Assembly: GCA_035301285.1 (NCBI GenBank)
Contig: DATGUN010000030.1
Span: 1 to 64,000 of the forward strand
Length of the DNA: 64,000 nt
Direction of reading: 5' to 3'
Source: DATGUN01 sp035301285
GTDB lineage: Bacteria > Bacillota > Bacilli > Bacillales > Amphibacillaceae
Positions within the stretch are counted from its first letter, which is position 1. Each line of letters starts with the position of its first letter. Positions 45,217 to 55,257 of this stretch are shown here, in pieces. The position numbers and the translations under genes are program-made. Below the pieces are notes generated by a model. That model did not search any database and was not told the DNA's origin. It saw nothing but the letters and a program-made list of their open reading frames with translations.

Positions 45217-46164
45217 ATGGCGATACAACAAATCATTCAAGCAATCAAAAAATATGACACCATCATCATTCATAGGCACGTACGTCCAGACCCCGATGCG
45301 TATGGATCACAAGGGGCGTTACAGGAACTGATCCAACAGTCATTCCCGGAAAAAAAGGTATATGTGGTCGGAGAAGAACCGGACGAATCACTTTATTTTT
45401 TGAATACGATGGATGATATCAAAGACGACGTGTATGACGGAGCGCTCGTGATTGTCTGTGATACTGCAAATACAGACAGAATCAGTGATACACGATACAA
45501 TTCCGGTGCGCAGTTGATCAAAATCGATCATCACCCCAATGAGGATGCCTATGGGGATTTAATTTGGGTCGATACAACTGCAAGCTCAAGCAGTGAATTG
45601 ATTTATGAACTTTACTTACACGGACGTGATCAGGGCTTCATCATGAATACTGAAGCAGCACGTCTACTGTATGCCGGTATTGTGGGGGACACCGGAAGAT
45701 TTCTTTTTCCCAATACATCGACAGATACATTTCAATATGTGGCAGACTTGATAACATACCCTTTTGAACGGTCAGAGATATACAATCATCTATATCGCAC
45801 AAAAGAAAATGTTGCGAGGCTTCAGGGGTATATATTGCAACATTATGAATTGAAGCCTTCCGGAATGAGTTCGATTAAACTGACAAAGGATACATTGGAT
45901 AAGGCAAATGTAAGCTCTGTTGAGACAGGTCAGTTGGTCAATGTATTGTCGGACATCGAAGGGATCAAAGCTTGGGTGATGTTCATTGAAGAAGAAAATT
46001 CGATTCGTGTAAGATTACGATCGAAGGGTCCGGTCATAAACACGATTGCCGCTAAATATAATGGTGGCGGTCATCCGATGGCATCCGGAGCGGAAGTGTC
46101 TGATTGGGAAGAAGCAGAAGCTGTCATAGATGATTTGGATAAAGTATGTGCCGCATATGAATGA
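45217..46164 (+). CDS. nrnA: NrnA, oligoribonuclease and pAp phosphatase
   Basis: This 315-aa DHH/DHHA1 enzyme degrades 2-5 nt RNAs and dephosphorylates 3',5'-pAp. The catalytic motifs are HVRPDPDAYGSQGAL (~22-36), VCDTANTDR (~87-95), IDHHPNED (DHH, ~109-116) and the C-terminal GGGHPMASGAEV. Synteny with ytpI, ytrI, ytrH and dnaE matches B. subtilis ytqI. It is followed by a two-way terminator. Confidence 0.95.
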   Translation: MAIQQIIQAIKKYDTIIIHRHVRPDPDAYGSQGALQELIQQSFPEKKVYVVGEEPDESLYFLNTMDDIKDDVYDGALVIVCDTANTDRISDTRYNSGAQLIKIDHHPNEDAYGDLIWVDTTASSSSELIYELYLHGRDQGFIMNTEAARLLYAGIVGDTGRFLFPNTSTDTFQYVADLITYPFERSEIYNHLYRTKENVARLQGYILQHYELKPSGMSSIKLTKDTLDKANVSSVETGQLVNVLSDIEGIKAWVMFIEEENSIRVRLRSKGPVINTIAAKYNGGGHPMASGAEVSDWEEAEAVIDDLDKVCAAYE

Positions 46165-46192
46165 CCATATGGATCATGACATATATCATCGA

Positions 46193-46224
46193 AAAACGGA
46201 CCTGTTCACAAGGGTCCGTTTTTA
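46193..46224. terminator. Terminator between nrnA and the small gene
   Basis: AAACGGACC pairs with GGTCCGTTT, followed by TT. It is shared by convergent genes. Confidence 0.88.
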
Positions 46225-46233
46225 ACACAAGCT

Positions 46234-46431
46234 TTAACTGCTTTTTTCCCCTTCTAAAGGGGTGATCCAACAACCAATATGCGTATTATCATAAAGTACA
46301 GGTATGTTTTCCTGTTCAATTCGGCGTTTCATCAAACGAATAAGTTCGTGTGATTCCGCATAGGCGGTTCTACCCTTTTTAAGCTGAGCGATTTTTTCAT
46401 CGCGTATGCGTCTTTCATTCATGACGAACAT
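46234..46431 (-). CDS. Small hypothetical protein (65 aa)
   Basis: The N-terminal part is basic and helical (NERRIRDEKIAQLKKGRTAY). The C-terminal part has NIPVLYDNTHIGCWITP with one Cys. A good GAGGAG lies 7 bases before the ATG. B. subtilis has a small gene (ytzJ) in this neighbourhood, but I cannot confirm homology. There is no membrane segment. It reads in the same direction as ytrHI, on the other side of a ~120-base gap. Confidence 0.65.
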   Translation of the reverse strand: MFVMNERRIRDEKIAQLKKGRTAYAESHELIRLMKRRIEQENIPVLYDNTHIGCWITPLEGEKSS

Positions 46432-46553
46432 GAACTCACTCCTCTTCTAAAAAGTAGTATATGCTTAAAAATTCTTATGTTTCCTGACTATAGTATATAC
46501 GATATTATCTCGTAATACGATTGGTTTTCGGGAATATTCATAAAATGGTCACA

Positions 46554-47057
46554 TTAATCTTTGAGATGTGCTTTTAAAATGACCTTTACTTCTTCAGAGA
46601 TGATCAATGTGCTTACACGGAATCGGTAAGTCGATTCATCAATTGGAATCATTTGTCTCTCGATAGTGGAAATGATCAAATGGTCGCTTTTCGCTACAAG
46701 ATTTACCTCTTGACCGATTATATGTTTCAACGTTTCCTGCACTTTTCCTTCTAATTCATGGATCAGCAAGCGGTCAATGTCCAGGCTGTCTTTATTCTCG
46801 ATTTTTATATCAATTTCCTCAACGGTTTTTTCTTCGTTTTTTTCTTTATCCAAATCTTTTTTGTCTTGGAGAAGGGCTTCATTTTGACTTTTCAATTCTT
46901 CATTTTCAGATTCCAAATGTACATTTTCCTCAAATAGTCTTTCATACATGGAGCCATACATATATGTGAAAACAGTGTAAGCAACAATGGCACCTATAAA
47001 ACCGCCGACAAAGAATCGCTGCCAACTTTTTTGTTTGTGGTATGGGGGAGCGTGCAT
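46554..47057 (-). CDS. ytrI: Sporulation membrane protein YtrI
   Basis: The 167-aa protein has a short cytoplasmic N terminus, a membrane helix at ~15-35 (FFVGGFIGAIVAYTVFTYMY) and an acidic, Lys/Glu-rich coiled coil (~45-95). A C-terminal domain follows. In B. subtilis YtrH and YtrI are SigE-controlled and needed for efficient sporulation. ATG at 47057 overlaps the ytrH stop (TAATG), so the pair is coupled. Confidence 0.87.
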   Translation of the reverse strand: MHAPPYHKQKSWQRFFVGGFIGAIVAYTVFTYMYGSMYERLFEENVHLESENEELKSQNEALLQDKKDLDKEKNEEKTVEEIDIKIENKDSLDIDRLLIHELEGKVQETLKHIIGQEVNLVAKSDHLIISTIERQMIPIDESTYRFRVSTLIISEEVKVILKAHLKD

Positions 47058-47389
47058 TAGCCCACTTCCTCCTGGATGAACCATTGAATCAAGATGATGG
47101 CAGTTTTCACACCACCCATGGCCGCTAATATAATTAAAATCTGTTTGAATATATCTAATGTAGAACCTTCGAAAATTCCTCGTTCAAATGTAGCAATGGC
47201 ATCAAAAGTTCCTCCGATAGCGGCAACAATCGCCCAAATCCTCAAACCTTTGGCAATGCGGCCGATCGACGTAAGAGGTGCATCGCCTGTTGCGAATGAA
47301 CCGATACTGCCAATAAGCGCTCCACCGATCACAACCCCGAATGCAATGAAATAACAGTGAAAAAAGGATACAAAAAAACGTTCCTCCAT
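47057..47389 (-). CDS. ytrH: Sporulation membrane protein YtrH
   Basis: The 110-aa integral membrane protein has three hydrophobic segments (about 10-33, 48-68 and 81-103), including IAFGVVIGGALIGSIGSF. It is co-transcribed with ytrI and divergent from dnaE. Both are expressed in the mother cell through SigE in B. subtilis; I could not fix a convincing SigE promoter here. The start codon is preceded by GGGGGCC only, a weak site. Confidence 0.87.
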   Translation of the reverse strand: MEERFFVSFFHCYFIAFGVVIGGALIGSIGSFATGDAPLTSIGRIAKGLRIWAIVAAIGGTFDAIATFERGIFEGSTLDIFKQILIILAAMGGVKTAIILIQWFIQEEVG

Positions 47390-47522
47390 AATAAGGCCCC
47401 CAATAGTTCAATTACTAAAAGGATATGAAACACCGGGACAAGTTATGTCATGTGAATGAGTGGGGTGCGTTGAGTGCATGTGCCTCGATTATTCGCTATA
47501 ATATAGATAGAGGTGGAATCGC

Positions 47523-50500
47523 ATGTCTTTTACACATTTACAAGTCAGGAGCGGTTATAGCTTCTTGAACAGTACAATTACAATCGACAAACTCATCAAA
47601 TACGCTATAAAGCTTCGAGTGGATGCATTGGCTCTGACAGACGAACATGTGATGTATGGGACCATTCCGTTTTACAAAGCTTGTATGAAAGCGGGTATTA
47701 AACCGATCATCGGGATGATATTACATACAAAAGATATTTATGATAGGCCAGCATCTCTCATTCTGTTATCTAAAGATAATACAGGTTATAAACAACTTCT
47801 TTCATTAAGTACATATATACAAGAAAATGATTTGGATTATCTTTCAAAAGAAGAACTGGTGGATTTTCAAGCTGGTTTAATTGGGATATTACTTCCTTTG
47901 GATAGCCCATTACAAGAAATGCTCATTTCTGATACGTATGAAAATGTTGAAGACTACGTAAAGTCATGGAAGCATCTTTTTAATGAAGGTGATTTTTATA
48001 TTGGTGTCACTGATCATGGACAAGATATTGAACGGAAAATATATCCATCTTTGAAAGCATACCATCAAACATATCAGACACCTGTTGTAGCGGTGTCTGA
48101 TGTTCGCTATCTAGAGTCTTCGGATGACATAGCGTATGATTGTTTGCAAGCATTGAAAAAAGGTATCCATTGGAAAAAGGAAACAATCCACCCTGAAAGA
48201 AAACAACGCCATTTACGACCTGTTCCAGAAATGAATGATTTATTTTCCGATTGGCCAGAAGTTCTGCATGAAACAGAAGTAATCAGAAATAAATGCTCTG
48301 TCACATTGGATTTCGACCAGCAGTTGCTTCCACGCTATCCTGTTCCAGATGGGTATCAAGCCCATGCATATTTGGAAAAAATATGTTGGGAAAATGCCAG
48401 TTTCAGATATACCGAAGTCACGGAAGATGTATCCAGCCGATTGAAATATGAACTGGCTGTTATACAGTCCATGCAATATAGCGATTACTTTTTGATTGTG
48501 TGGGATTTCATCAAATATGCAAAACAACGGCGTATTTTAGTCGGCCCGGGTCGTGGCTCATCCGCGGGTTCTATTGTTGCTTATGTGCTGGGTATCACTG
48601 ATGTCGATCCGCTTAGATATGATTTATTGTTTGAGCGTTTCTTGAATCCTGAAAGAACCACAATGCCTGATATCGATGTGGATTTTTCGGATCATCGGAG
48701 AGATGAAGTGATTCAATATGTCCAGGAAAAATATGGACGTGCTCATGTCGCGCAGATAACAACATTCGGTACATTTCAAGTACGATCTCTGTTAAGGGAA
48801 CTGATGAAGACGTTGGGGATTGATGAGCAAGATGTCCATTATATTTTAAAACAAATTCCACAACAAAGCAGTGAACCGGTAGCACAGGTTGTCCGTTCAT
48901 CTACAGAGCTGAAGAAATATGTTCAACGCTCAGAGCAGTTGAAAACGTTATTTTCCATTGCAAACAAACTTGAGGGGCTTCCAAGAAATGTTTCCACCCA
49001 TGCAGCAGGGGTCGTCATCTGTGATGATCCTTTAGTGAACCATGTTCCGTTAGCTTCTGGTTCCAATGGCATCCATGTTACGCAGTATCCGATGAATGAT
49101 CTCGAAGCGATTGGTTTATTGAAAATTGACTTTTTGGGATTACGTAACTTGACTATTCTGGAGCATATCCAGACATCAATTAAAAAGTCGACTGGAAAAG
49201 CTATTGCACTTCAAGATATACCTCAGGATGATCAGGACACTTATGCACTTTTGCAAACGGGAAAAACAAACGGTATATTTCAACTGGAATCCAATGGAAT
49301 GAAAAATGTACTTAAAAGGCTGAAACCGAGCAGGTTCGATGATATTGTCGCAGTCAATGCGCTATATCGACCGGGCCCGATGGATTATATATCGGTTTAC
49401 ATTGATCGCAAACAGAAACGTCAAGAAGTTACTTATCCACATCCGGACTTAAAACCTATTTTGAGAAATACGTATGGCGTTTTGATCTATCAGGAGCAAA
49501 TCATGTTGATCGCGAGCCAAATTGCAGGTTTTAGGTTAGGTGAAGCAGACCTTCTCCGTCGTGCTGTAAGTAAAAAGAAACACGGACTGATGGAAGAACA
49601 ACAGGCTGCTTTCATCAACGGATGTATGCAAAACGGATATGATCGGCGTGTTGCTGAAGAAATTTTTGCATGGATAGTGAAATTTTCCAATTACGGCTTT
49701 CCTAGAAGCCATGCAGTGGCATACAGCAAAATCGCCTACCAACTCGCTTATTTCAAGGCACATTTTCCCGCTGATTTCTACTGTGAGTTATTAAGCTCAT
49801 TGTGGAATCAGCAAGAAAAAATACGCTCGTATGTACAAGAGATAAAAAGTTTGCAGATCAGCCTATATCCACCTTCCATCAATCATAGTTTCGGTAAATA
49901 TACGGTTGAGGGTGATGCTGTCCGCATGGGGTTATTGTCAATCAAAGGTGTTGGTCACCAAGTTATTTCAGCCATTATCAGTGAACGTAAAAAAGGTGTA
50001 TTCAAGAGTTTGTTCGACTTCTGTCTACGTGTTCCGAAAAACTTAGTGAATCGAAAAACGATGGAGTTGCTCATTTTAGCGGGGGCATTCGATATACTAT
50101 ACGACAATCGGGCAAGCTTGCTTGCATCATTGGACCAAGCTATGGAGCAAGGCGAGTTGTTCAGGGAATTCAATGATCAGCCACAACTATTCCAGGATAA
50201 GATTTCTCTCGAAGATTCTTATATGGATATTGATGACTTCAGTAAGATGAAACGACTTGCCGATGAAAAAGAATTATTTGGATTTTATATTTCAACCCAT
50301 CCGTTGGTAGATTATCGGAAACAGTTAAGCCGTCGTGGATACATTAACTTGAATGAATCAATGCGAGAAATAGGAAAACGACAGAAACAAAGTGTTGTTG
50401 TCGTCCAATCCATAAAAACGATACGGACCAAACGTGGTGACCCGATGGCCTTTTTGACTATCAGTGATGAAACGAGTGAAATGGAAGCGGTCGTTTTCCC

Positions 50501-50882
50501 TGATCTATATCGGGAGGTGCACCGCTTTCTGGAAGAAGAAATGATGATTGAAATAACCGGTAAGATCGAATCGAGAAATAATACACCGCAATGGATTTTG
50601 GCAAAAATTGAGCCTTCCACAGGTGATTCGTTCCAAAAAGAAGGACAGGACACCGATAAACGACTATTTATAAGGTATCCCAAAAATGAACACCATATCA
50701 AAATACAAGTCATTCAATCCATTGCAAAATCATATCCCGGGAATATACCGATTATCGTTTATCATGAAGAGGTTAAAGAAACATATCAGCTGCATGAATC
50801 ATACAATGTATCTGCCGATGAAGATTGTTTGTTTGCGCTGAGGAAAAGGTTTGGCGAAAAGAATGTCATTTTAGGTCAATAG
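47523..50882 (+). CDS. dnaE: DNA polymerase III alpha subunit DnaE
   Basis: This 1119-aa C-family replicative polymerase extends RNA primers in Bacillus. An N-terminal PHP domain (residues ~1-210) precedes the palm, with VGPGRGSSAGSIVAY (~341-355) and the catalytic Asp pair in PDIDVDFSDHRR (~382-393). Helix-hairpin-helix and OB-fold regions are near the C terminus. The PHP domain looks incomplete in metal ligands, as is usual for DnaE of this group. AGAGGTGG precedes the ATG. It is divergent from ytrHI. Confidence 0.96.
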   Translation: MSFTHLQVRSGYSFLNSTITIDKLIKYAIKLRVDALALTDEHVMYGTIPFYKACMKAGIKPIIGMILHTKDIYDRPASLILLSKDNTGYKQLLSLSTYIQENDLDYLSKEELVDFQAGLIGILLPLDSPLQEMLISDTYENVEDYVKSWKHLFNEGDFYIGVTDHGQDIERKIYPSLKAYHQTYQTPVVAVSDVRYLESSDDIAYDCLQALKKGIHWKKETIHPERKQRHLRPVPEMNDLFSDWPEVLHETEVIRNKCSVTLDFDQQLLPRYPVPDGYQAHAYLEKICWENASFRYTEVTEDVSSRLKYELAVIQSMQYSDYFLIVWDFIKYAKQRRILVGPGRGSSAGSIVAYVLGITDVDPLRYDLLFERFLNPERTTMPDIDVDFSDHRRDEVIQYVQEKYGRAHVAQITTFGTFQVRSLLRELMKTLGIDEQDVHYILKQIPQQSSEPVAQVVRSSTELKKYVQRSEQLKTLFSIANKLEGLPRNVSTHAAGVVICDDPLVNHVPLASGSNGIHVTQYPMNDLEAIGLLKIDFLGLRNLTILEHIQTSIKKSTGKAIALQDIPQDDQDTYALLQTGKTNGIFQLESNGMKNVLKRLKPSRFDDIVAVNALYRPGPMDYISVYIDRKQKRQEVTYPHPDLKPILRNTYGVLIYQEQIMLIASQIAGFRLGEADLLRRAVSKKKHGLMEEQQAAFINGCMQNGYDRRVAEEIFAWIVKFSNYGFPRSHAVAYSKIAYQLAYFKAHFPADFYCELLSSLWNQQEKIRSYVQEIKSLQISLYPPSINHSFGKYTVEGDAVRMGLLSIKGVGHQVISAIISERKKGVFKSLFDFCLRVPKNLVNRKTMELLILAGAFDILYDNRASLLASLDQAMEQGELFREFNDQPQLFQDKISLEDSYMDIDDFSKMKRLADEKELFGFYISTHPLVDYRKQLSRRGYINLNESMREIGKRQKQSVVVVQSIKTIRTKRGDPMAFLTISDETSEMEAVVFPDLYREVHRFLEEEMMIEITGKIESRNNTPQWILAKIEPSTGDSFQKEGQDTDKRLFIRYPKNEHHIKIQVIQSIAKSYPGNIPIIVYHEEVKETYQLHESYNVSADEDCLFALRKRFGEKNVILGQ

Positions 50883-50900
50883 ATAGCTTGTCCGCATCAC

Positions 50901-50928
50901 TTTACACTGGTGTTGCATCTGTTATAAT
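50901..50928 (+). promoter_or_regulatory. SigA promoter of the malic enzyme gene
   Basis: TTTACA (50901), a 16-base spacer and TATAAT (50923) lie 65 bases before the GTG start. Confidence 0.65.
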
Positions 50929-50992
50929 TAAATAGTTAAGTGGACTGTTATTACTTTTACATTTTATTAATGCTTAAAGGAGCGATTAAAAC

Positions 50993-52225
50993 GTGTCAAA
51001 TCTAAGGGATGAAGCATTGCATTTGCACCGTCTGAATCAGGGGAAATTGTCTGTTCAATCCAAGGTACCTGTTAAAAACAGGCACGATTTAAGTTTGGCA
51101 TATTCTCCCCATGTTGCTGAGCCTTGCAAAGAAATATACGACCGACAAGAAACGGTTTATGATTATACCATGAAAGGCAATATGGTAGCAGTCATTTCCA
51201 ATGGTTCTGCTGTTTTGGGGTTGGGGAATATCGGTCCTGAAGCTGCATTGCCTGTTATGGAAGGGAAATCGGTATTGTTTAAAAGTTTTGCAGGTGTTGA
51301 ATCATTTCCCATTGTACTTAATTCCAGCAGTATTGATGAAATCGTCCAGACTGTAAAAGTGATGGAACCGACATTTGGTGGTGTCAATCTTGAAGATATT
51401 GCAGCGCCGGACTGCTTCATTATCGAAGAAAAACTTAAAAAAGAAACGAGTATACCGATTTTCCATGACGATCAGCACGGAACAGCTATCGTGACTGTCG
51501 CTGGTTTGATCAATGCACTCAAACTCGTTGGGAAGTCTTTTTCGGATATAAAAGTAGTGGCAAACGGTGCAGGCGCGGCCGGGATTGCCATTATCAAGCT
51601 ATTATATAGTTTCGGTGTACGTGAAATGATCATGTGTGATTCCAAGGGCGCTATTTTTGAAGGCCGCTCTTATGGGATGAATGATGTGAAGGAACGCATC
51701 GCAAAGATGACGAATAAAGAGAAAAAGGAAGGAAGTCTTGATGAAATTCTGGAAGGTGCAGATGTATTCATAGGCGTTTCGGTCGGAAATCTTCTGACAG
51801 AGGAAATGGTCCAGAAAATGAATGACGATCCGATTATTTTTGCAATGGCAAATCCGGATCCGGAAATCATGCCTGATGAAGCTAAAAAAGCTGGAGCCAA
51901 AGTCATCGGTACAGGACGCTCTGATTTTCCAAATCAGGTCAACAATGTCCTTGCATTTCCAGGTATTTTTCGAGGGGCTCTGGATGTACGAGCTACACGT
52001 ATTAACGAACCGATGAAAGTAGCGGCAGCCGAAGCCATTGCATCACTTATAACGGAAGATGAACTGAATGAAGATTATGTCATACCAGAAGTGTTCGACG
52101 CCCGTGTGGCACCACTTGTGGCTTCTAACGTTGCGCAATCTGCCATGGATACCGGCGTTGCTCGGATTAATGTCGATCCGGACAAAATCGCCGAAAAAAC
52201 AAGACGATTAACAAAAGAAAAGTAA
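50993..52225 (+). CDS. ytsJ: NAD(P)-dependent malic enzyme (YtsJ type)
   Basis: The 410-aa enzyme decarboxylates malate to pyruvate. The malic N-domain shows YTMKGNMVAVISNGSAVLGL, FGGVNLEDIAAPDCF and FHDDQHGTAIV. The NAD(P)-binding region VVANGAGAAGIAII lies at ~189-202. In B. subtilis YtsJ is the main malic enzyme and lies upstream of accDA as here. GTG at 50993 is 10 bases from AAAGGAG. Confidence 0.92.
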   Translation: MSNLRDEALHLHRLNQGKLSVQSKVPVKNRHDLSLAYSPHVAEPCKEIYDRQETVYDYTMKGNMVAVISNGSAVLGLGNIGPEAALPVMEGKSVLFKSFAGVESFPIVLNSSSIDEIVQTVKVMEPTFGGVNLEDIAAPDCFIIEEKLKKETSIPIFHDDQHGTAIVTVAGLINALKLVGKSFSDIKVVANGAGAAGIAIIKLLYSFGVREMIMCDSKGAIFEGRSYGMNDVKERIAKMTNKEKKEGSLDEILEGADVFIGVSVGNLLTEEMVQKMNDDPIIFAMANPDPEIMPDEAKKAGAKVIGTGRSDFPNQVNNVLAFPGIFRGALDVRATRINEPMKVAAAEAIASLITEDELNEDYVIPEVFDARVAPLVASNVAQSAMDTGVARINVDPDKIAEKTRRLTKEK

Positions 52226-52388
52226 AATAACGTATAAACATTCATGATTGTATCGACCCTGTCATCCATAAGAGAAATGATAATCCATCGTGCGTTTTAC
52301 ACTTTTTTGGATTACTTATGAGCAATTGGGTTTGTCTGGTGCATCGTGAGTTATTGGAATGTGTCGTTGAGGAAAGGGAGGAATGATC

Positions 52389-53261
52389 TTGCTGAAAGAT
52401 TTCTTTGCCAAGAAAAAGAAGTATGCTTCTATCCCCAGTGAGCAAGCTAAACAGGATGTACCTGAAGGTTTGATGAAAAAATGCAAAAACTGTCATAAAA
52501 TATTTTATACAAAGGAAATGACCAAGCATCTGAATGTATGCCCCAATTGTGGTTACCATCATCCGCTTGATGCCTGGTCGCGAATTGAAAGTTTATTCGA
52601 CCCCGATACCTTTGAAGAAATGGATGCAAATCTAACGTCGGCAAATCCACTTGAATTCCCGGACTATGAGGAGAAGTTGGAAAAGGATCGACAAAAAACA
52701 GGATTGAATGATGGTGTGGTTACCGGAAAGGGTGACATAAACGGCTACCGGACCGCATTCGCAGTAATGGATTCGAGGTTTCGGATGGGGAGTATGGGGT
52801 CGGTTGTCGGAGAAAAAATCACACGTGCCATTGAAGCGGCGAGAAAAGAAAAGATTCCTTTTATCATATTCACTGCTTCTGGAGGAGCACGGATGCAAGA
52901 AGGTGTACTAAGCCTCATGCAGATGAGCAAAACATCTGTCGCCCTTGAACGACTAAGCAGATCGGGAGGCTTGATGGTTTCTGTCATGACACATCCTACA
53001 ACTGGGGGAGTTTCAGCAAGTTTTGCTTCTTTAGGTGATTACAATTTTGCAGAACCGGGGGCACTGATTGGTTTTGCTGGAAGACGTATCATTGAGCAGA
53101 CAACGAGAGAGAAATTACCTGATGACTTTCAAACTGCTGAGTTCTTATTGAAACACGGTCAACTGGATAAAGTGGTTCATCGACATGAGATGAAAGAATT
53201 CTTGACCACAATACTTGGAATACACTCGAAAGGTGGTACATCTCATGCAACAGATTCTTGA
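52389..53261 (+). CDS. accD: Acetyl-CoA carboxylase carboxyltransferase beta subunit
   Basis: This subunit transfers CO2 from biotin-BCCP to acetyl-CoA for fatty acid synthesis. The 290-aa protein has a four-Cys zinc ribbon (Cys32, 35, 51, 54; CKNC and CPNC) followed by the crotonase-type core (ASGGARMQEG, THPTTGGVSASFASLGD). TTG at 52389 is favoured: GGGAGG sits 7 bases upstream, ATG at 52383 is too close, and the family starts M-L-K-D. Its end overlaps accA. Confidence 0.95.
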   Translation: MLKDFFAKKKKYASIPSEQAKQDVPEGLMKKCKNCHKIFYTKEMTKHLNVCPNCGYHHPLDAWSRIESLFDPDTFEEMDANLTSANPLEFPDYEEKLEKDRQKTGLNDGVVTGKGDINGYRTAFAVMDSRFRMGSMGSVVGEKITRAIEAARKEKIPFIIFTASGGARMQEGVLSLMQMSKTSVALERLSRSGGLMVSVMTHPTTGGVSASFASLGDYNFAEPGALIGFAGRRIIEQTTREKLPDDFQTAEFLLKHGQLDKVVHRHEMKEFLTTILGIHSKGGTSHATDS

Positions 53262-54201
53262 ATTTGAAAAACCGGTTGTTGATCTTAAAGAAAAAATATC
53301 CGAGTTAAAACATTTCACAGAAAACAGTGATGTTGATTTAAGTGATGAAATAGCTACATTGGAAGAGCGATTAAAAACATTGGAAAATGATATCTACTTG
53401 AATTTGAAACCGTGGGACAGGGTTCAGATGTCCCGGCACCAGAAGCGTCCAACATCTCTTGATTATATCGGTGAATTGTTTACAGACTTTATAGAGTTTC
53501 ACGGAGATAGATATTATGGCGATGATCCGGCGATTGTAGCTGGTATTGCCAGGTACAACGGAAAGCCTGTAACCATTGTAGGTCATCAACGGGGAAAAGA
53601 TACAAAGGCAAATATTTACCGGAATTTTGGAATGCCCCACCCGGAAGGTTATCGAAAAGCGATCAGACATATGAAACAAGCGGAAAAGTTCAGTCGGCCG
53701 ATTATAAGTTTTATCGATACAAAAGGTGCCGATCCGGGAAAGCAATCTGAAGAGCGCGGGCAAAGTGAGGCCATTGCATACAATCTAAAAGAAATGGCAG
53801 GTCTTAATGTTCCTATCATTTGCATCGTTATCGGTGAAGGTGGAAGTGGTGGTGCGCTTGCATTGAGCGTTGGGGACCATATTCATATGCTAGAGAATTC
53901 GACGTATTCCGTCATTTCTCCGGAAGGGGCAGCAGCGCTTTTGTGGAAAGATTCTTCACTTGCGCAAAAAGCTGCAGAAGGTATGCGCATAACATCCTAT
54001 GATTTGAAGGACTTAGGTATTATTGATTCGATTATTCCCGAACCTTTGGGTGGTGCGCATCGCAATCTCGAAGAACAGGTCAGTAATATGAAGGCTACAA
54101 TCGACGAATCATTCAATTCTTTGTGCGATTTATCGACGGAGGAGCTTCTTGATAATCGATGGGAAAAGTACAAAAAAATTGGTGAATTGAAAGAGCTTTA
54201 A
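53245..54201 (+). CDS. accA: Acetyl-CoA carboxylase carboxyltransferase alpha subunit
   Basis: The 318-aa partner of AccD starts MQQILEFEKPVVDLKEKI. It carries GDDPAIVAG, the carboxyltransferase core IGEGGSGGALALSVGDH (~203-219) and SPEGAAALLWKDSS. ATG at 53245 follows AAAGGTGG. It overlaps accD by 17 bases, which couples their translation and gives equal amounts of both. pfkA and pyk follow on the same strand. Confidence 0.96.
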   Translation: MQQILEFEKPVVDLKEKISELKHFTENSDVDLSDEIATLEERLKTLENDIYLNLKPWDRVQMSRHQKRPTSLDYIGELFTDFIEFHGDRYYGDDPAIVAGIARYNGKPVTIVGHQRGKDTKANIYRNFGMPHPEGYRKAIRHMKQAEKFSRPIISFIDTKGADPGKQSEERGQSEAIAYNLKEMAGLNVPIICIVIGEGGSGGALALSVGDHIHMLENSTYSVISPEGAAALLWKDSSLAQKAAEGMRITSYDLKDLGIIDSIIPEPLGGAHRNLEEQVSNMKATIDESFNSLCDLSTEELLDNRWEKYKKIGELKEL

Positions 54202-54211
54202 GCTATAACAA

Positions 54212-54241
54212 GGTTGACATCCGTCAACCTTTGATTATATT
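54212..54241 (+). promoter_or_regulatory. pfkA promoter overlapping a hairpin
   Basis: TTGACA (54214), a 16-base spacer and TATATT (54236) form a promoter-like pair. The -35 lies inside the 8-bp inverted repeat AGGTTGAC-ATCC-GTCAACCT (54211-54230). The repeat may terminate accDA transcripts or act as an operator. Confidence 0.5.
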
Positions 54242-54268
54242 TATAATGCTAAATCCGAGGTGATTAAT

Positions 54269-55228
54269 ATGAAACGAATCGGGGTATTGACAAGTGGTGG
54301 AGATGCACCTGGCATGAATGCCGCAATCCGTTCGGTAGTTAGGAAGGCGATTTATCATGATATCGAGGTATATGGTATTAGAAATGGCTTTCAAGGACTG
54401 ATTGACGGAAACATAGATAAAATGGTTCTGGGTTCTGTGGGCGATATCATCCAACGTGGTGGCACAATGTTGTTTTCCGCACGATGCGATGAGTTTAAGA
54501 CCGATGACGTGCAATATCAGGTTATCGATCAATTAAAAACCTATGGTATCCAGGGTTTGATTATAATTGGTGGAGATGGCAGTTTACATGGTGCTGAACA
54601 ACTTTCGAAAAAAGGCTTTCCATGTATAGGAGTGCCAGGAACAATCGATAATGATATCCCGGCCACCGATTTTACAATTGGATTTGATACAGCTTTAAAT
54701 ACAGTTATTGAAGCAATTGATAAAATCAGGGATACTGCAACATCGCATGAACGTACATATGTCATAGAGGTAATGGGCAGAAATGCAGGCGACCTTGCGT
54801 TATGGTCCGGTTTAGCCGGAGGCGCAGAAAGTATTCTCGTTCCAGAAAAACCGGATGATTTTGATGAAGTCATCACTCGGTTGAAACGTGGACATGAGCG
54901 AGGTAAAAAGCATAGTATTATTATTTTGGCCGAAGGAGTGGGAAGTGGCCTGTCCTATGGAGAAAAAATTCAATCTGCAACCAAACTCGAAACACGTGTT
55001 ACGGTTCTTGGTCACATTCAGCGGGGTGGATCACCGACGGCATTCGATCGGGTATTAGCCAGCAGAATGGGAGCAAAGGCGATTGAAATGTTACTTGACG
55101 GACATGCCAATCAAATGGTTGGCATTAAAAATAATCGGTTGATTGAAGTGGATATCAGTGACGTATTATCGCAAAAACATGTATTTAACGATGATATGTA
55201 CAAACTATCAAAAGAAGTATCCATTTAA
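54269..55228 (+). CDS. pfkA: 6-phosphofructokinase
   Basis: This ATP-dependent glycolytic kinase has 319 aa, the standard length. It shows GGDAPGMNAAIRS (11-23), the ATP site GGDGSLHGA (~102-110), and the catalytic PGTIDNDIPATD (~123-134) with the proton-accepting Asp. Allosteric Arg residues typical of the bacterial enzyme are retained. ATG at 54269 follows GAGGTGAT. It forms the pfkA-pyk operon with a 29-base gap. Confidence 0.97.
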   Translation: MKRIGVLTSGGDAPGMNAAIRSVVRKAIYHDIEVYGIRNGFQGLIDGNIDKMVLGSVGDIIQRGGTMLFSARCDEFKTDDVQYQVIDQLKTYGIQGLIIIGGDGSLHGAEQLSKKGFPCIGVPGTIDNDIPATDFTIGFDTALNTVIEAIDKIRDTATSHERTYVIEVMGRNAGDLALWSGLAGGAESILVPEKPDDFDEVITRLKRGHERGKKHSIIILAEGVGSGLSYGEKIQSATKLETRVTVLGHIQRGGSPTAFDRVLASRMGAKAIEMLLDGHANQMVGIKNNRLIEVDISDVLSQKHVFNDDMYKLSKEVSI

Positions 55229-55257
55229 GTATTTAGCGTTCCTGAGGAGGAAAAACG

